The notes under the pieces: model-generated
Databases searched by the model: none
Seen by the model: the letters and a program-made list of their open reading frames with translations, nothing else
Told to the model about the DNA's origin: nothing
Source: Opitutaceae bacterium
GTDB taxonomy: Bacteria > Verrucomicrobiota > Verrucomicrobiia > Opitutales > Opitutaceae
Direction: 5' to 3'
Length of the DNA stretch: 64,000 bases
Assembly: GCA_016711225.1 (NCBI GenBank)
Contig: JADJTK010000001.1
Span: forward strand, 372,001-436,000
Shown here: one piece after another, positions 25,301 through 32,780 of the stretch
How the letters are laid out: every line of letters starts with the position of its first letter
How positions within the stretch are numbered: position 1 is the stretch's first letter
Made by a program: the position numbers and the translations under genes

Positions 25301-26470
25301 CGCGGCGTCGAGCCTCCACACCTGTTGCATCGTCCCGCTGATACGATCGCGGAAAGTGAGCCCGCCCCCGTTCTCGTCGAGCCAGAGCTCGCGCGCGATC
25401 CGCAGACCCTCGGGCTTCTGCTGGCCCATGCCACGCATCCGTTCCTCGAACTGAAACGCCGCCTTCGTTTCCCAGCGATACACCGGTAGATCGCGCCATT
25501 TTTCGGGAAACGTCGTCTGGGACACATCGATCGCCGGTGCTCCGACGATTTCGACAACGCGGAAATCCGGCGAGGCGCGGAAAGCGACCAGTTCCTCCTC
25601 GACGGCCGGCTTCGCGCCCGGCGCGAAGCGAAAATCCTTCGGGTTGTCGAAACGGAAGGCATCCGCACGCAGTGTCCATTTCCCGGCGCGCACCTGCACC
25701 TTCATTCGTCCGGCGTCGTCGACCGCCACCGGGATCGGACTCTCGACCGTCGCGAGTCTCCATCCCGCCGGCAGAATGGTGCCGAGATCCTCCTCCCGGC
25801 TTTTGCCCGAGACGATCATCTCGATCTCCGTGCGGAGCCAGAGCGGGATGCCGTCCTCGAGCAACGCGTGGAGTTTCACCGAGAGAAAGTCCTTGTCCGC
25901 CTCCTCCGTCGAGCCGTCGCGTTTCAACCACAGAAACCCCTGCGAATCCCACACGGGCGCGTCCACGGGGTTGCCGTCGATGGATAGCGCGAGGATGCCG
26001 ATCTCGCGCGGCAACGCGATGCGCTGGGGGCAGTTGCTCCAGCGATACGAACCCTCGATCCGCCAAGCGCCCGCCGCCAACCGGACTTCCGGCCGCCCGT
26101 CGCGCTCCAGCACCGCGACCAGCCCGCCATTCGCCCGCACCTCCATCGGCCACGCCTCCAGCCCGCCCGGCAGCGGCAGCCATGCTTCATGGAACACCGT
26201 CGCGGCCATGGCGAACCGCCCACCCGCGTTTCCGGCCTCCAGGTTCAGCCGCGACGGCCAGAAACAGAGATGCTTCTTCGGGTCGGAATACGGCGTCGGG
26301 CAATCGCGGTGTTGCTCTCCCCATGTCGCCCAGGTCTCCCAGGCTTTCAGCGGCTCGGGAATCCTCCGGGAGGCAGGCTCCGAGGGCGAGGCTCCCCGCA
26401 TGGACAACGTGAGCGCAGCCAGCGCCCAGACCATCGAAAGTGCGAAAAATCCGACCCGATTGTTCTTCAT
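22352..26470 (-). CDS. Very large exported multi-pass membrane protein, unknown function
   Basis: At 1372 residues this is the largest intact gene here. A signal-like helix starts it (GFFALSMVWALAALTLSM). Then come about 450 residues of periplasmic, beta-rich sequence, a membrane block (about 475-565), a soluble stretch, another helix pair (about 690-745), a second periplasmic region of about 370 residues, and a C-terminal block of several helices (about 1130-1350). The two periplasmic parts both contain phrases such as PEVRLAAGAWRIEGSYRW and EVALRRDDGFLWITLPEGVHRVRIEG, suggesting an internal repeat. No catalytic motif recognised. It is divergent from the light-type cluster and upstream of the cardiolipin synthase-like gene. 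Confidence 0.8.
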   Translation of the reverse strand: MKNNRVGFFALSMVWALAALTLSMRGASPSEPASRRIPEPLKAWETWATWGEQHRDCPTPYSDPKKHLCFWPSRLNLEAGNAGGRFAMAATVFHEAWLPLPGGLEAWPMEVRANGGLVAVLERDGRPEVRLAAGAWRIEGSYRWSNCPQRIALPREIGILALSIDGNPVDAPVWDSQGFLWLKRDGSTEEADKDFLSVKLHALLEDGIPLWLRTEIEMIVSGKSREEDLGTILPAGWRLATVESPIPVAVDDAGRMKVQVRAGKWTLRADAFRFDNPKDFRFAPGAKPAVEEELVAFRASPDFRVVEIVGAPAIDVSQTTFPEKWRDLPVYRWETKAAFQFEERMRGMGQQKPEGLRIARELWLDENGGGLTFRDRISGTMQQVWRLDAAPGQDLGSVRSGGQGQLITRNPRNGASGVEIRTRDLNLEATGRMTRASEFSATGWRSDADALSATLSLPPGWRLFALFGADWVEGDWLTTWTLLDLFILLVFSLAVFRLWGWKVALLAFLAFALSYHEPDAPRYLWLVLLVPLALQRVVPEGRGRRVLSAGKWTAVALLMLALVPFVVRQIEQALYPQLELVRDYGQGEGDIASAASKITGEPGFGEDMVQQMQTKDSVQADTADIALQARRGWEEKRRSELFAIASKSAASSANFNLSYDTKARIQTGPGVPEWSWRAVSFGWNGPVSASQQVKPVLISMALERALTVLRVVLLLALAATLLNVRRTGGRLLRFGGKTTVILALILVSAPKGSAQSPIPDKATLDQLRERLLEVSDAYPAAADIPSVSLTLADRKIVIEAEIHAAIRTAVPLPGRLPAWSPLSVLVDGQPEVALRRDDGFLWITLPEGVHRVRIEGILANLTEWEWQFPLKPRQVKIEAPGWAFSGVRPDGVPEQQVFFTLKQKTVASQAGYDRQELQTVAAIDRRLELGLLWQVRTTVSRLSPTGKAIALRVPLLPGENVLSPNAVVKDGVIEVRLGAQEQSVTWESDLAGANTLELATRGTDSWVERWRLVVSPVWNVAISGLAPTFEAGDDDLVPVWQPWPGEAAVLAISRPEAIAGATVTVNRGSHEINLGKRQRVSKLDLSLRCSVGEDFLVQLPAAAEVTALTQNDKPIPVRMDGDKLIVPLHPGEQSVSIGWKVNGVLGFSASGGEVRLPVESANIQTVINVPQDRWVLWAAGPQRGPAVRFWGILLCSLLAAGVLGRLPHSPIRAVAWMLLAIGLTQVPLPAALLVVSWLFLLAWRGSDGFQRLGRSSYNAMQAALVVLTIAAIGVLFAAVGEGLLGSPEMFIVGNGSYLTALRWFQARCESLLPCPSCYSVSIWWYRVLMLGWALWLAASLVRWLQWGWTSFGTGGLWRKKARNPAVPPPVPE

Positions 26471-26735
26471 ATTGGGAACTGCGTGCGGAGCCCATCAAGA
26501 CACCAGCCGGCCACTACGTGCAAGTACTTCCGCCGCCCGCGCTAGTCCGGCTCTTTCACACGCCGTTCCGGCCTGCGGCATCTCAGATAGGCAAAGCCCG
26601 TTCCGCTCGTTCGAGTTGTTCGATCCGGACTATTGGCAAAACCGTCGCGGTTTTGCGTTTAGCCCGGGCACCCAGCGTGTTGTTCGCGGCGATCAACGTG
26701 GCTTCAAGTGTGTGCCGCCGTCAGAGGAGGTGTGA
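26471..26735. other. Leader and spacer between the large membrane protein and the carH remnant
   Basis: No gene is supported here. A perfect 9-bp hairpin GCAAAACCG / CGGTTTTGC with a TCG loop lies at 26636-26656. A strong ribosome-site-like AGGAGGTG follows near 26726, but the ATG behind it opens only a five-codon frame, and the neighbouring GTG frame at 26739 reads arginine/proline-rich sequence that looks non-coding. Confidence 0.45.
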
Positions 26736-26951
26736 AATGTGCGGGCTAGCGTAGGACCGGCGGGCTGTACCGTCCTGCCGCTGGCAACGGCGGGGCCCGC
26801 TGGAACGCCCGCCCAGTCGTGTAGGCAGGAGCCGAAGACATCGAGCCGTGGCGCCTGCCTGTGGCCTCAGGCACCGATCCGGCGGCGAACGCCGCCGGGC
26901 CGAGCCGGGGCTCGCGTGGCGGGCGTTCGCGCCGGCTCGGTGCGGGAGCGG

Positions 26952-27085
26952 GTAGAGGCGGTGGTTCGTGCCTGGGCGTTCCCGCGCCCCGCGCCCAAGG
27001 CTATTCCGGCAGATCCGCATTGCCTGCGCGAGAGACCGGTGCGGCGCACGACGGCGTGCCTGGCCGTGGCGGGCAGATCGTCGAT
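26952..27085 (-). pseudogene. Remnant of a second carH-like MerR regulator
   Basis: Reading the minus strand from 27085, the sequence aligns to the helix-turn-helix of the CarH-like protein encoded at 14386-15324. AVVRRTGLS matches AVARRTGLS, then after one missing base (about 27016-27026) RI......G..A.ERPGTNHRLY matches RI......G..A.ERTGTNRRLY. By eye 20 of about 34 residues agree. At the place of the start codon the codon is ATC, not ATG. Beyond 26952 the similarity fades; a phrase LRLLP..LGGRSS near 26800 faintly recalls the end of the B12 domain, which would imply a large internal deletion. Its operator-like leader is preserved. Confidence 0.65.
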
Positions 27086-27089
27086 TTAC

Positions 27090-27106
27090 TAGACGAAATT
27101 TAGACA
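27090..27106. promoter_or_regulatory. Putative CarH site A2 (tandem TAGACG/TAGACA)
   Basis: TAGACG at 27090 and TAGACA at 27101, with the same AAAT spacer and 11-bp period as the site at 15330. It lies four bases upstream of the lost start codon of the carH remnant, exactly as site A1 lies before carH. Confidence 0.6.
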
Positions 27107-27205
27107 GTCCGTCGGCTCCCGAGAGCACTCGGGCGCATTGGTAGCTGGTAACATTATTTTGTGCAGCAACTAAAGCCCCCCCTAGTTCAGTTCGTCTGAT
27201 AAACC

Positions 27206-27242
27206 TAGACAAGGGGTTGCGTTATTAGACATTACCTAGACA
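27206..27242. promoter_or_regulatory. Putative CarH operator/promoter B2 upstream of the membrane-remodelling cluster
   Basis: TAGACA 27206, TTGCGT 27217, TAGACA 27226 and TAGACA 27237: offsets 0, 11, 20, 31, identical to the array at 15444. The distance from site A to site B is 116 bp here and 114 bp at the carH locus, and the distance to the next start codon is 68 versus 64 bp. The whole regulatory unit therefore looks duplicated. It should control the plus-strand cluster beginning at 27310. Confidence 0.65.
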
Positions 27243-27309
27243 ATATGCGCCGAAAGAGACCACTTCGTCTCGATCACCAACTCAACCTGAAATCAAAACT
27301 GTTCCTACC

Positions 27310-27393
27310 ATGATCTCGCTCTTCCTTGTTTCCTACGTGTTCGTCGGCCTCGTTCTCTTGGCCGCAAACGACTACCGCACCGCCCGTGATTGA
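27310..27393 (+). CDS. 27-residue single-helix membrane peptide heading the light-type cluster
   Basis: An ATG 68 bp after the operator array opens a 27-codon frame: MISLFLVSYVFVGLVLLAA is a membrane helix, followed by a charged tail NDYRTARD. Its leader (GAAATCAAAACT...CTACCATGA) resembles that of the fasciclin gene behind the other array (GAAATCAATCAAAACT...ATACCATGA), which supports a real start. It could be a membrane micropeptide or a leader peptide. No known family. Confidence 0.5.
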   Translation: MISLFLVSYVFVGLVLLAANDYRTARD

Positions 27394-27625
27394 TCCGCTG
27401 ACGGGCCGTCGACCAATCCTTTGTTGGCCTGCAGATGCTAGCCCAGCCGCAACCGCTGCGTTTGTGCGCCGGTTCAGGCGGGCTGCTCCCCGTGGGTAAC
27501 CCGGGCGCGACGACCCCCGCCGATAGTCCGACCGGGCGGCGCGTCTCTGCTGCGGCCGTCTCCGCTGCGGCGTGGCGAAAGAAATTCGCGGTGAACCAAC
27601 TTAGACACTACATAGCAACCACCCG
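27394..27625. other. GC-rich spacer between the micropeptide and the SDR gene
   Basis: About 230 bases with no convincing gene. A block at about 27460-27550 is rich in complementary GGCGG/CCGCC and GGGTAACCC segments and could fold, but no riboswitch core was recognised. A weaker tandem motif (TAGACA 27602, TAGCAA 27613, 11 bp apart) lies just before the next start codon. Confidence 0.4.
27602..27618. promoter_or_regulatory. Weak third TAGACA-type pair before the SDR gene
   Basis: TAGACA at 27602 and TAGCAA at 27613 keep the 11-bp period but the second half is degenerate. It is 8 bp before the SDR start codon. It may be a vestigial site or chance. Confidence 0.25.
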
Positions 27626-29134
27626 ATGAGCACCGCGCCCCTTTCCCGGCTAATTCTCGTCACGGGTGCCACCGGCTATGTCGGCGGACGGCTGGTACCT
27701 CGCCTGCTTGAGGCGGGGTATCGGGTGCGTTGTCTGGTGCGCGATCCGGCGCGGCTGCAGGGCCGGTCGTGGCTCGGGCAGGTGGAGGTGGTCGCAGGGG
27801 ATGTCCTGCAGGAGGCGACGCTGCCCAGCGCCATGCAGGGGGTGGAGGCGGTGTACTATCTGGTTCACAGCCTGGGTGGTGGGTCCGATTTTTCGGAGCG
27901 GGATCTGCTGGCCGCCCGCAATTGTGCCGAGGCGGCAAGGTCCGCCAGCGTCTCGCGTATCATCTATCTAGGCGGCCTCGGCGATCCGCAGGCGGAGCTT
28001 TCGCCCCACCTGCGTTCGCGGCAGGAGACCGGAGCGGCCCTGTGCGAGGCGGGGGTGCCCGTCACCGAGTTCCGCGCCGCGGTGATCGTCGGCTCCGGCA
28101 GCCTGTCCTTCGAGATGATCCGTTATCTCACGGAGCGGCTGCCGGTGATGATCTGCCCGCGCTGGGTGTTCACGCGCGTGCAGCCCATCGCGATCCGCAA
28201 CGTGCTCGACTACCTCGTCGCCGCGTTGGAGTGCCCGGAAAGCGCGGGGCGCGTGCTGGAGATCGGTGGGCAGGATGTGCTCACTTACGCCGGCATGATG
28301 ACCGGCTACGCCCGCGCCCGGGGGCTGACCCGCCGCCTGCTCTCCGTGCCGGTGCTTACCCCGCGGCTGTCGTCGTATTGGGTGCACCTGATCACTCCTA
28401 TCCCGGCGACCATCGCTCGCCCCCTTATCAAGGGCCTGGGCAATGAGGTGGTCGTTCGGGACGACACGGCGCGGCGCCTTTTCCCGGGCATCCCACTGCT
28501 CGACTACGACACCGCGGTCCGTTTGGCCCTGGGTAAGATAGAGACGCACGGGGTCGAGACCGCCTGGAGCGATGCACTCACCTCCAGCCAAGGTCAGACA
28601 ACTCCCGTGGCCTTGCTCAGCAGCGAGGGGATGATCATCGAGCGGCGCCAGCGCCCGGTCTCCGCCGGGACCGCTGCGGTGTATCGGAGTTTCGCCTCGC
28701 TGGGCGGGAAACGCGGCTGGCTCTATCTCAACTGGACGTGGCAACTGCGCGGGATGGTCGACCGCCTCTGCGGCGGGGTGGGGATGCGGCGGGGACGCCG
28801 TGACCCGGAGGAGCTGCGGGTGGGCGATGCTCTCGATTTCTGGCGAGTGGAGGCGGTGGAGCCCGGCAGCCTTCTCCGGTTGCGGGCGGAGATGCGTGTG
28901 CCGGGCCGGGCCTGGCTCGAGTTCCGGGCCGTCGCGCAGGTCGACGGGCACACCCTGCTCACCCAGACCGCGTTCTTCGAGCCGAAGGGGCTATCGGGGC
29001 TGCTCTACTGGTATGCCCTGTATCCGGTCCATGCGCTGATCTTCGGCGGTCTCATCCGACAAATTGCCGCCGCGGCCGCCCATCGCGGCGACCGAGCACT
29101 CACCCAAACCGCGCCGCGGCCCATCTCTTCATGA
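27626..29134 (+). CDS. SDR-type NAD(P)-binding oxidoreductase with DUF2867 C-terminal domain
   Basis: A two-domain protein of 502 residues. The N-terminal extended-SDR Rossmann domain (about 8-300) has the nucleotide motif ILVTGATGYVGGRL at about 10-23 and VYYLVHSLGG near 76. The C-terminal DUF2867 domain (about 340-490) includes DFWRVEAVEPGSLLRLRAEM and LSGLLYWYALYPVHALIFGG. Proteins with this exact arrangement are regular members of LitR/CarH light-induced gene clusters; the substrate is unknown. It is coupled to the next gene by an ATGA overlap and is the first enzyme gene after the operator array. Confidence 0.9.
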   Translation: MSTAPLSRLILVTGATGYVGGRLVPRLLEAGYRVRCLVRDPARLQGRSWLGQVEVVAGDVLQEATLPSAMQGVEAVYYLVHSLGGGSDFSERDLLAARNCAEAARSASVSRIIYLGGLGDPQAELSPHLRSRQETGAALCEAGVPVTEFRAAVIVGSGSLSFEMIRYLTERLPVMICPRWVFTRVQPIAIRNVLDYLVAALECPESAGRVLEIGGQDVLTYAGMMTGYARARGLTRRLLSVPVLTPRLSSYWVHLITPIPATIARPLIKGLGNEVVVRDDTARRLFPGIPLLDYDTAVRLALGKIETHGVETAWSDALTSSQGQTTPVALLSSEGMIIERRQRPVSAGTAAVYRSFASLGGKRGWLYLNWTWQLRGMVDRLCGGVGMRRGRRDPEELRVGDALDFWRVEAVEPGSLLRLRAEMRVPGRAWLEFRAVAQVDGHTLLTQTAFFEPKGLSGLLYWYALYPVHALIFGGLIRQIAAAAAHRGDRALTQTAPRPISS

Positions 29135-30468
29135 AGACTCTCGCCATCATCGGTTCCGGCATCGCCGGCTTGGGCTCCGCGTGGTTCCTGCATCGAGATT
29201 TCGAGGTGACCGTCTTCGAGGCGGCCGACTACATCGGCGGCCACACCCACACCGTCACGGTCGACGACGACGGGCGGCCAGCGCCGATCGACACCGGCTT
29301 CATGGTGTTCAATCACGTCACCTATCCGCACCTCACGCGGCTCTTTCGCACCCTCGCGGTGCCGACCAAGCGTACCGACATGTCCTTCGGCGTGCAGCAT
29401 CGCCCGCGCGGACTCGAGTACTGCGGCAGCAGCCTCAATCATCTCTTTGCCCAGCGGCGTAATCTCCTCCGGCCTTCGTTCTACCGGATGCTGCTGCAGA
29501 TCGACCGTTTCAACCGCGAGGCCGCCGCCGCCCTCGACGATCCGGAGCTCCGGCACCTCAGCCTCGACGACTATGTGCGCCGCGGTGGTTACGGGGAGGA
29601 CTTTTTCCAGCTCTACCTCATCCCGATGAGCTCGGCGGTCTGGTCGACTCCGCCGGCCCAGATGCGGCGCTTCCCCGCCGCCACCTTGCTGCGTTTCTTC
29701 CACAACCACGGTTTCCTCGGCCTGAACACCCAGCATCCCTGGTGGACGGTCGAAGGAGGGGCGCAGGCCTACGTGGAGAAGGTGTCGGCGCCGTTCCGCG
29801 ACTGCATCCACCTGAGCACGCCGGTGCGCCGCGTGCGCCGCCTTGCGGAAGGCGGCGTCGAGGTCGCCACCGACACGGCCAGCCGGCGCTTCGACAAGGT
29901 CGTCTTGGCCTGCCACGCGCCGACCACGCTCGCCCTCCTGGGCACCGATGCCACTCCCGAAGAGCGCCGCCTACTCGCGCCCTTTCGCTACCAGCCCAAC
30001 GCCGTCACCCTGCACACTGACGCCTCGATCATGCCGCGCGCCCGCCTCGCCTGGTCGGCGTGGAACTACCGGCTCGATGCCCTGGCGACGCCGTTCGCCG
30101 AATCGCTCGAACACGGAGCGGACGAGCTTGCCGTGTCCACCCACTACTGGATGAACCGGCTGCAGGGGGTATCTGAACGGAGGAACTATTTTGTGTCGGT
30201 CGAGGGAAGGCACCTGCTCGATCCTGCCAAAACGTTGCGTACCTTCACCGAGGAGCATCCGCTCTTCGACCTCGCCGCCGCCCAGGCCCAGCCCGGTATC
30301 CCTGACCTCAATGCGGCCGCTGTCGGTCGCACGGAGACGTATTTCGCCGGCGCGTGGCAACGCTACGGTTTCCATGAGGACGGACTGCTCTCCGCGGTGA
30401 ACCTCGCGACGCTCATCCTCGGGGGCGACCCGTGGGACCGCGCCGGCGCGGCAAAGGCAGGCACATGA
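29131..30468 (+). CDS. FAD-dependent amine-oxidase-type oxidoreductase
   Basis: A 445-residue flavoprotein with the N-terminal dinucleotide fold LAIIGSGIAGLGSAWFLH at about 4-21 and FEAADYIGGHTHTV shortly after, typical of COG2907-type predicted NAD/FAD-binding proteins. A late FAD block, TYFAGAWQRYGFHEDGLLSA, is near 410. Homologs always travel with DUF1365 and cyclopropane-fatty-acid synthase genes and are linked to modified-lipid formation and singlet-oxygen responses in Rhodobacter; its chemistry here is inferred. ATGA overlaps both upstream and downstream show tight translational coupling. Confidence 0.9.
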   Translation: MKTLAIIGSGIAGLGSAWFLHRDFEVTVFEAADYIGGHTHTVTVDDDGRPAPIDTGFMVFNHVTYPHLTRLFRTLAVPTKRTDMSFGVQHRPRGLEYCGSSLNHLFAQRRNLLRPSFYRMLLQIDRFNREAAAALDDPELRHLSLDDYVRRGGYGEDFFQLYLIPMSSAVWSTPPAQMRRFPAATLLRFFHNHGFLGLNTQHPWWTVEGGAQAYVEKVSAPFRDCIHLSTPVRRVRRLAEGGVEVATDTASRRFDKVVLACHAPTTLALLGTDATPEERRLLAPFRYQPNAVTLHTDASIMPRARLAWSAWNYRLDALATPFAESLEHGADELAVSTHYWMNRLQGVSERRNYFVSVEGRHLLDPAKTLRTFTEEHPLFDLAAAQAQPGIPDLNAAAVGRTETYFAGAWQRYGFHEDGLLSAVNLATLILGGDPWDRAGAAKAGT

Positions 30469-31337
30469 ACCCGGCACCTTTCCGCTCCTCGCTCTACGAG
30501 TGCACCGTGCTCCATGAGCGTTTCACGCCGCAGCGCCACCGCTTTGCGTACCGGTTATTCTACTTCGCGCTCGATCTCGACGAGCTCCCGTCGTTGCCGC
30601 GTCGGCTCGGGCTGTTCTCCCTCGTCCGGCCCAACTGCTTTCGCTTCCGCGAGAGCGACTTCCTGCCGCTCGGGGAGGCTTTGCACAACCCGTCGGAGTC
30701 CGCTGCGCCGGGCTACGCTACCGCCGACCTTGGCACGTTGAAATCCCGGGTGCGCGCCTTCTGCGCGGCGCACGGCGCCGACTTCGGCCCGCAGGGTCGC
30801 GTGCTGCTGATCACCCTGCCGCGGGTGCTCGGCTTCCAGTTCAACCCGGTCTCCTTCTATTTTTGCGCCGACGCCGCCGGCCGGCCCGTCGGCGCGATCG
30901 CCGAGGTGACGAACACCTTCCACGAGGTGAAACCGTATTTCATCCCGCCCACGGCGGCATCGGCCCCCGGTCTGTTCCGGCTGCGCACGCCAAAACAGTT
31001 CTATGTGTCGCCGTTCTCCGGACTAGACCTGGAGTTCGACTTCACCCTTCACCACCCGGGCCAGCGGCTGGCCGTGCGTATCGACGACCGCGACGCTGGC
31101 CGGCGCGTGCTGCACACGACGCTGACCGGGCGGCGCGCCCCGCTCACCGACGCGCGGCTGGCGTGGTTCCTCGTGAAGTACCCGCTCGTCACGCTCGGGA
31201 TCGTCGCGCGCATCCACTGGCAGGCCTTCCGCCTCTGGGTGAAGCGGGTGCCGTTCTTCCCGAAGGCCGCGCACGCCGCCGCTCAACAAAGTCTCTACCG
31301 CCCGCATCCCTCCATCGCCCGCACTCCCACCGCATGA
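30465..31337 (+). CDS. DUF1365 family protein
   Basis: A 290-residue protein of the DUF1365 family: SSLYECTVLHERFTPQRHRF at the N-terminus, then LPRVLGFQFNPVSFYFCAD near 125 and the signature NTFHEVKPYF near 155, and KQFYVSPFSGLDLEFDF near 180. Function is not established; it is always next to the FAD oxidoreductase and CFA synthase. I use ATG 30465, overlapping the previous stop, rather than the in-frame GTG/ATG further up at 30432. It overlaps the next gene by four bases. Confidence 0.9.
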   Translation: MNPAPFRSSLYECTVLHERFTPQRHRFAYRLFYFALDLDELPSLPRRLGLFSLVRPNCFRFRESDFLPLGEALHNPSESAAPGYATADLGTLKSRVRAFCAAHGADFGPQGRVLLITLPRVLGFQFNPVSFYFCADAAGRPVGAIAEVTNTFHEVKPYFIPPTAASAPGLFRLRTPKQFYVSPFSGLDLEFDFTLHHPGQRLAVRIDDRDAGRRVLHTTLTGRRAPLTDARLAWFLVKYPLVTLGIVARIHWQAFRLWVKRVPFFPKAAHAAAQQSLYRPHPSIARTPTA

Positions 31338-32656
31338 ACCCGATCGCCCGCACCACGACCCGTGCCGCCGCCGTCCCTGCGCCCGTTTCCAGCGGCGGCC
31401 TCTACCAGCGCCTCACCCTTCGCGCTCTCGCGCAGATGCCCGCCGGCCAGCTCCATCTCGAGCTGCCCGACGGCTCTGTGCGGCGTTTCGGCGGGGATGA
31501 AAACATCCATTGGCACACGACGGCGCTGGCGCCCGCCGCCCTCGCCATCCCGCAGGTGGCCGCGATCAAGGTGCGCCGCCCCGCGTTCTTCTCCAAGTGT
31601 GTACTCTTCGGAGACATCGGTTTCGCCGAGGCCTTCATCGACGGCGATTGGGAGACGCCCGACCTCGCCGCCGTCATCGCCTGGTTCGTGCTCAATGTGG
31701 ACCGCTCGCCCTCGCTCTCGGGCTCCCGGGCGAAGGCGCTCGGGACCAACCTGCTGCGCGTGGCCAACCGGCTGGCCCATCTCTTCCGGCCCAATTCCCG
31801 GCCCACGGCGGCCCGCAACATCCGGGAGCACTACGACCTCTCCAACGACTTCTTCCGCCTCTGGCTGGATCCGTCGATGATGTATTCGAGCGCCCGTTGG
31901 ACACGCCCCGACTTCACGTTGGCGGAGGCCCAGCGCGCCAAGAACGACGCGCTCTGCCGCAAACTCCACCTTACCGCCGCCGACCATGTGCTCGAGATCG
32001 GCACCGGCTGGGGCGGCTGGAGTCTGCACGCAGCCCGCGAGTACGGTTGCCGCGTCACCTCGCTTACGATTTCGCCGCAGCAGTACGATTTGGCCCGCGA
32101 GCGTATCGCCGCAGCGGGGCTGGGCGAGCGCATCGAGGTGCGCCTGCAGGACTACCGCGACCTTCCCGCCGGAGAGCAGTACGACAAGCTTGTCTCCATC
32201 GAGATGCTGGAGGCCGTCGGGCACCGCTATCTGGAGGCCTGGTGCCGGGTGGCGGCCCGGGCGTTGAAGCCCGACGGGCTGATGGCGCTGCAATTCATCA
32301 CCTGCGCCGACGATCGCTACGCGGAGATCCGTCGAGGGGTGGATTTCATCCAGAAGCACGTGTTCCCCGGCTCGCTGCTGCTCTCGCTCAATCGCCTCAA
32401 CGGCCTGCTCGCTTCGACCGGTGGCTTCGTCCTGCACGGCCTGGAGGACATGGGGCAGGACTACGCGCGCACGCTGCGGGTCTGGCGCGAGGAGTTCAAC
32501 CGTCGCGCTGCGGCTGTGTGCGAGCTCGGCTTCGACGAGCGCTTCCTGCGCAAATGGAACTACTACCTCGCCTACTGCGAGTCCGCCTTCGCCCTCCGCA
32601 ACATCAGCGTACTCCAGACCGTGCATACCCGCCCCAACAACCTCTCCTTCCGCTGA
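31334..32656 (+). CDS. cfa: Cyclopropane-fatty-acyl-phospholipid synthase family methyltransferase
   Basis: A SAM-dependent enzyme expected to modify double bonds of membrane fatty acids. The 440-residue protein has an N-terminal lipid-binding-type domain (about 20-130), the conserved NIREHYDLSNDFFRLWLDPS, then MMYSSARW near 180, the SAM motif VLEIGTGWGGWS near 222, and SIEMLEAVGHRY near 290. Length is somewhat above E. coli Cfa. It is the fourth ATGA-coupled gene of the cluster. A methylated or furan fatty-acid product is as likely as a true cyclopropane; sequence alone does not decide. Confidence 0.92.
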   Translation: MNPIARTTTRAAAVPAPVSSGGLYQRLTLRALAQMPAGQLHLELPDGSVRRFGGDENIHWHTTALAPAALAIPQVAAIKVRRPAFFSKCVLFGDIGFAEAFIDGDWETPDLAAVIAWFVLNVDRSPSLSGSRAKALGTNLLRVANRLAHLFRPNSRPTAARNIREHYDLSNDFFRLWLDPSMMYSSARWTRPDFTLAEAQRAKNDALCRKLHLTAADHVLEIGTGWGGWSLHAAREYGCRVTSLTISPQQYDLARERIAAAGLGERIEVRLQDYRDLPAGEQYDKLVSIEMLEAVGHRYLEAWCRVAARALKPDGLMALQFITCADDRYAEIRRGVDFIQKHVFPGSLLLSLNRLNGLLASTGGFVLHGLEDMGQDYARTLRVWREEFNRRAAAVCELGFDERFLRKWNYYLAYCESAFALRNISVLQTVHTRPNNLSFR

Positions 32657-32681
32657 GCCTCCTGCTGCTCCTACTTCCCTC

Positions 32682-32750
32682 GGTGGTGGGGCAGGCTTTA
32701 CGCCCGCCAAGTTTGCTCCGGCTGGCGGGCGTGGAGCCCGCCCCACCATC
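32682..32750. repeat. Imperfect inverted repeat after cfa
   Basis: Arms of about 27 bp (32682-32708 and 32724-32750) pair with a few mismatches: GGTGGTGGGGC.GGC...ACGCCCGCC against GGCGGGCGT...GCCCGCCCCACC. It lies in the 124-bp gap between cfa and the DUF1475 gene and looks like a dispersed palindromic element. It may act as a partial transcription stop inside the cluster. Confidence 0.65.
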
Positions 32751-32780
32751 GCCCCCTCCCACCTTTTCCGTCTTCTCCCC

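Noticed and set aside
26739..27092. Plus-strand frame of 117 codons with a good ribosome-site-like AGGAGG in front
   Set aside because: Arg/Pro/Ala-rich with no domain or hydrophobic pattern; the minus strand in the same place holds the carH remnant.
27460..27550. Possible cobalamin riboswitch in the cluster leader
   Set aside because: Some GC-rich pieces resemble B12-box context, but the conserved core (GCCACTG and AGCCAGGAGACC-type segments) is absent.
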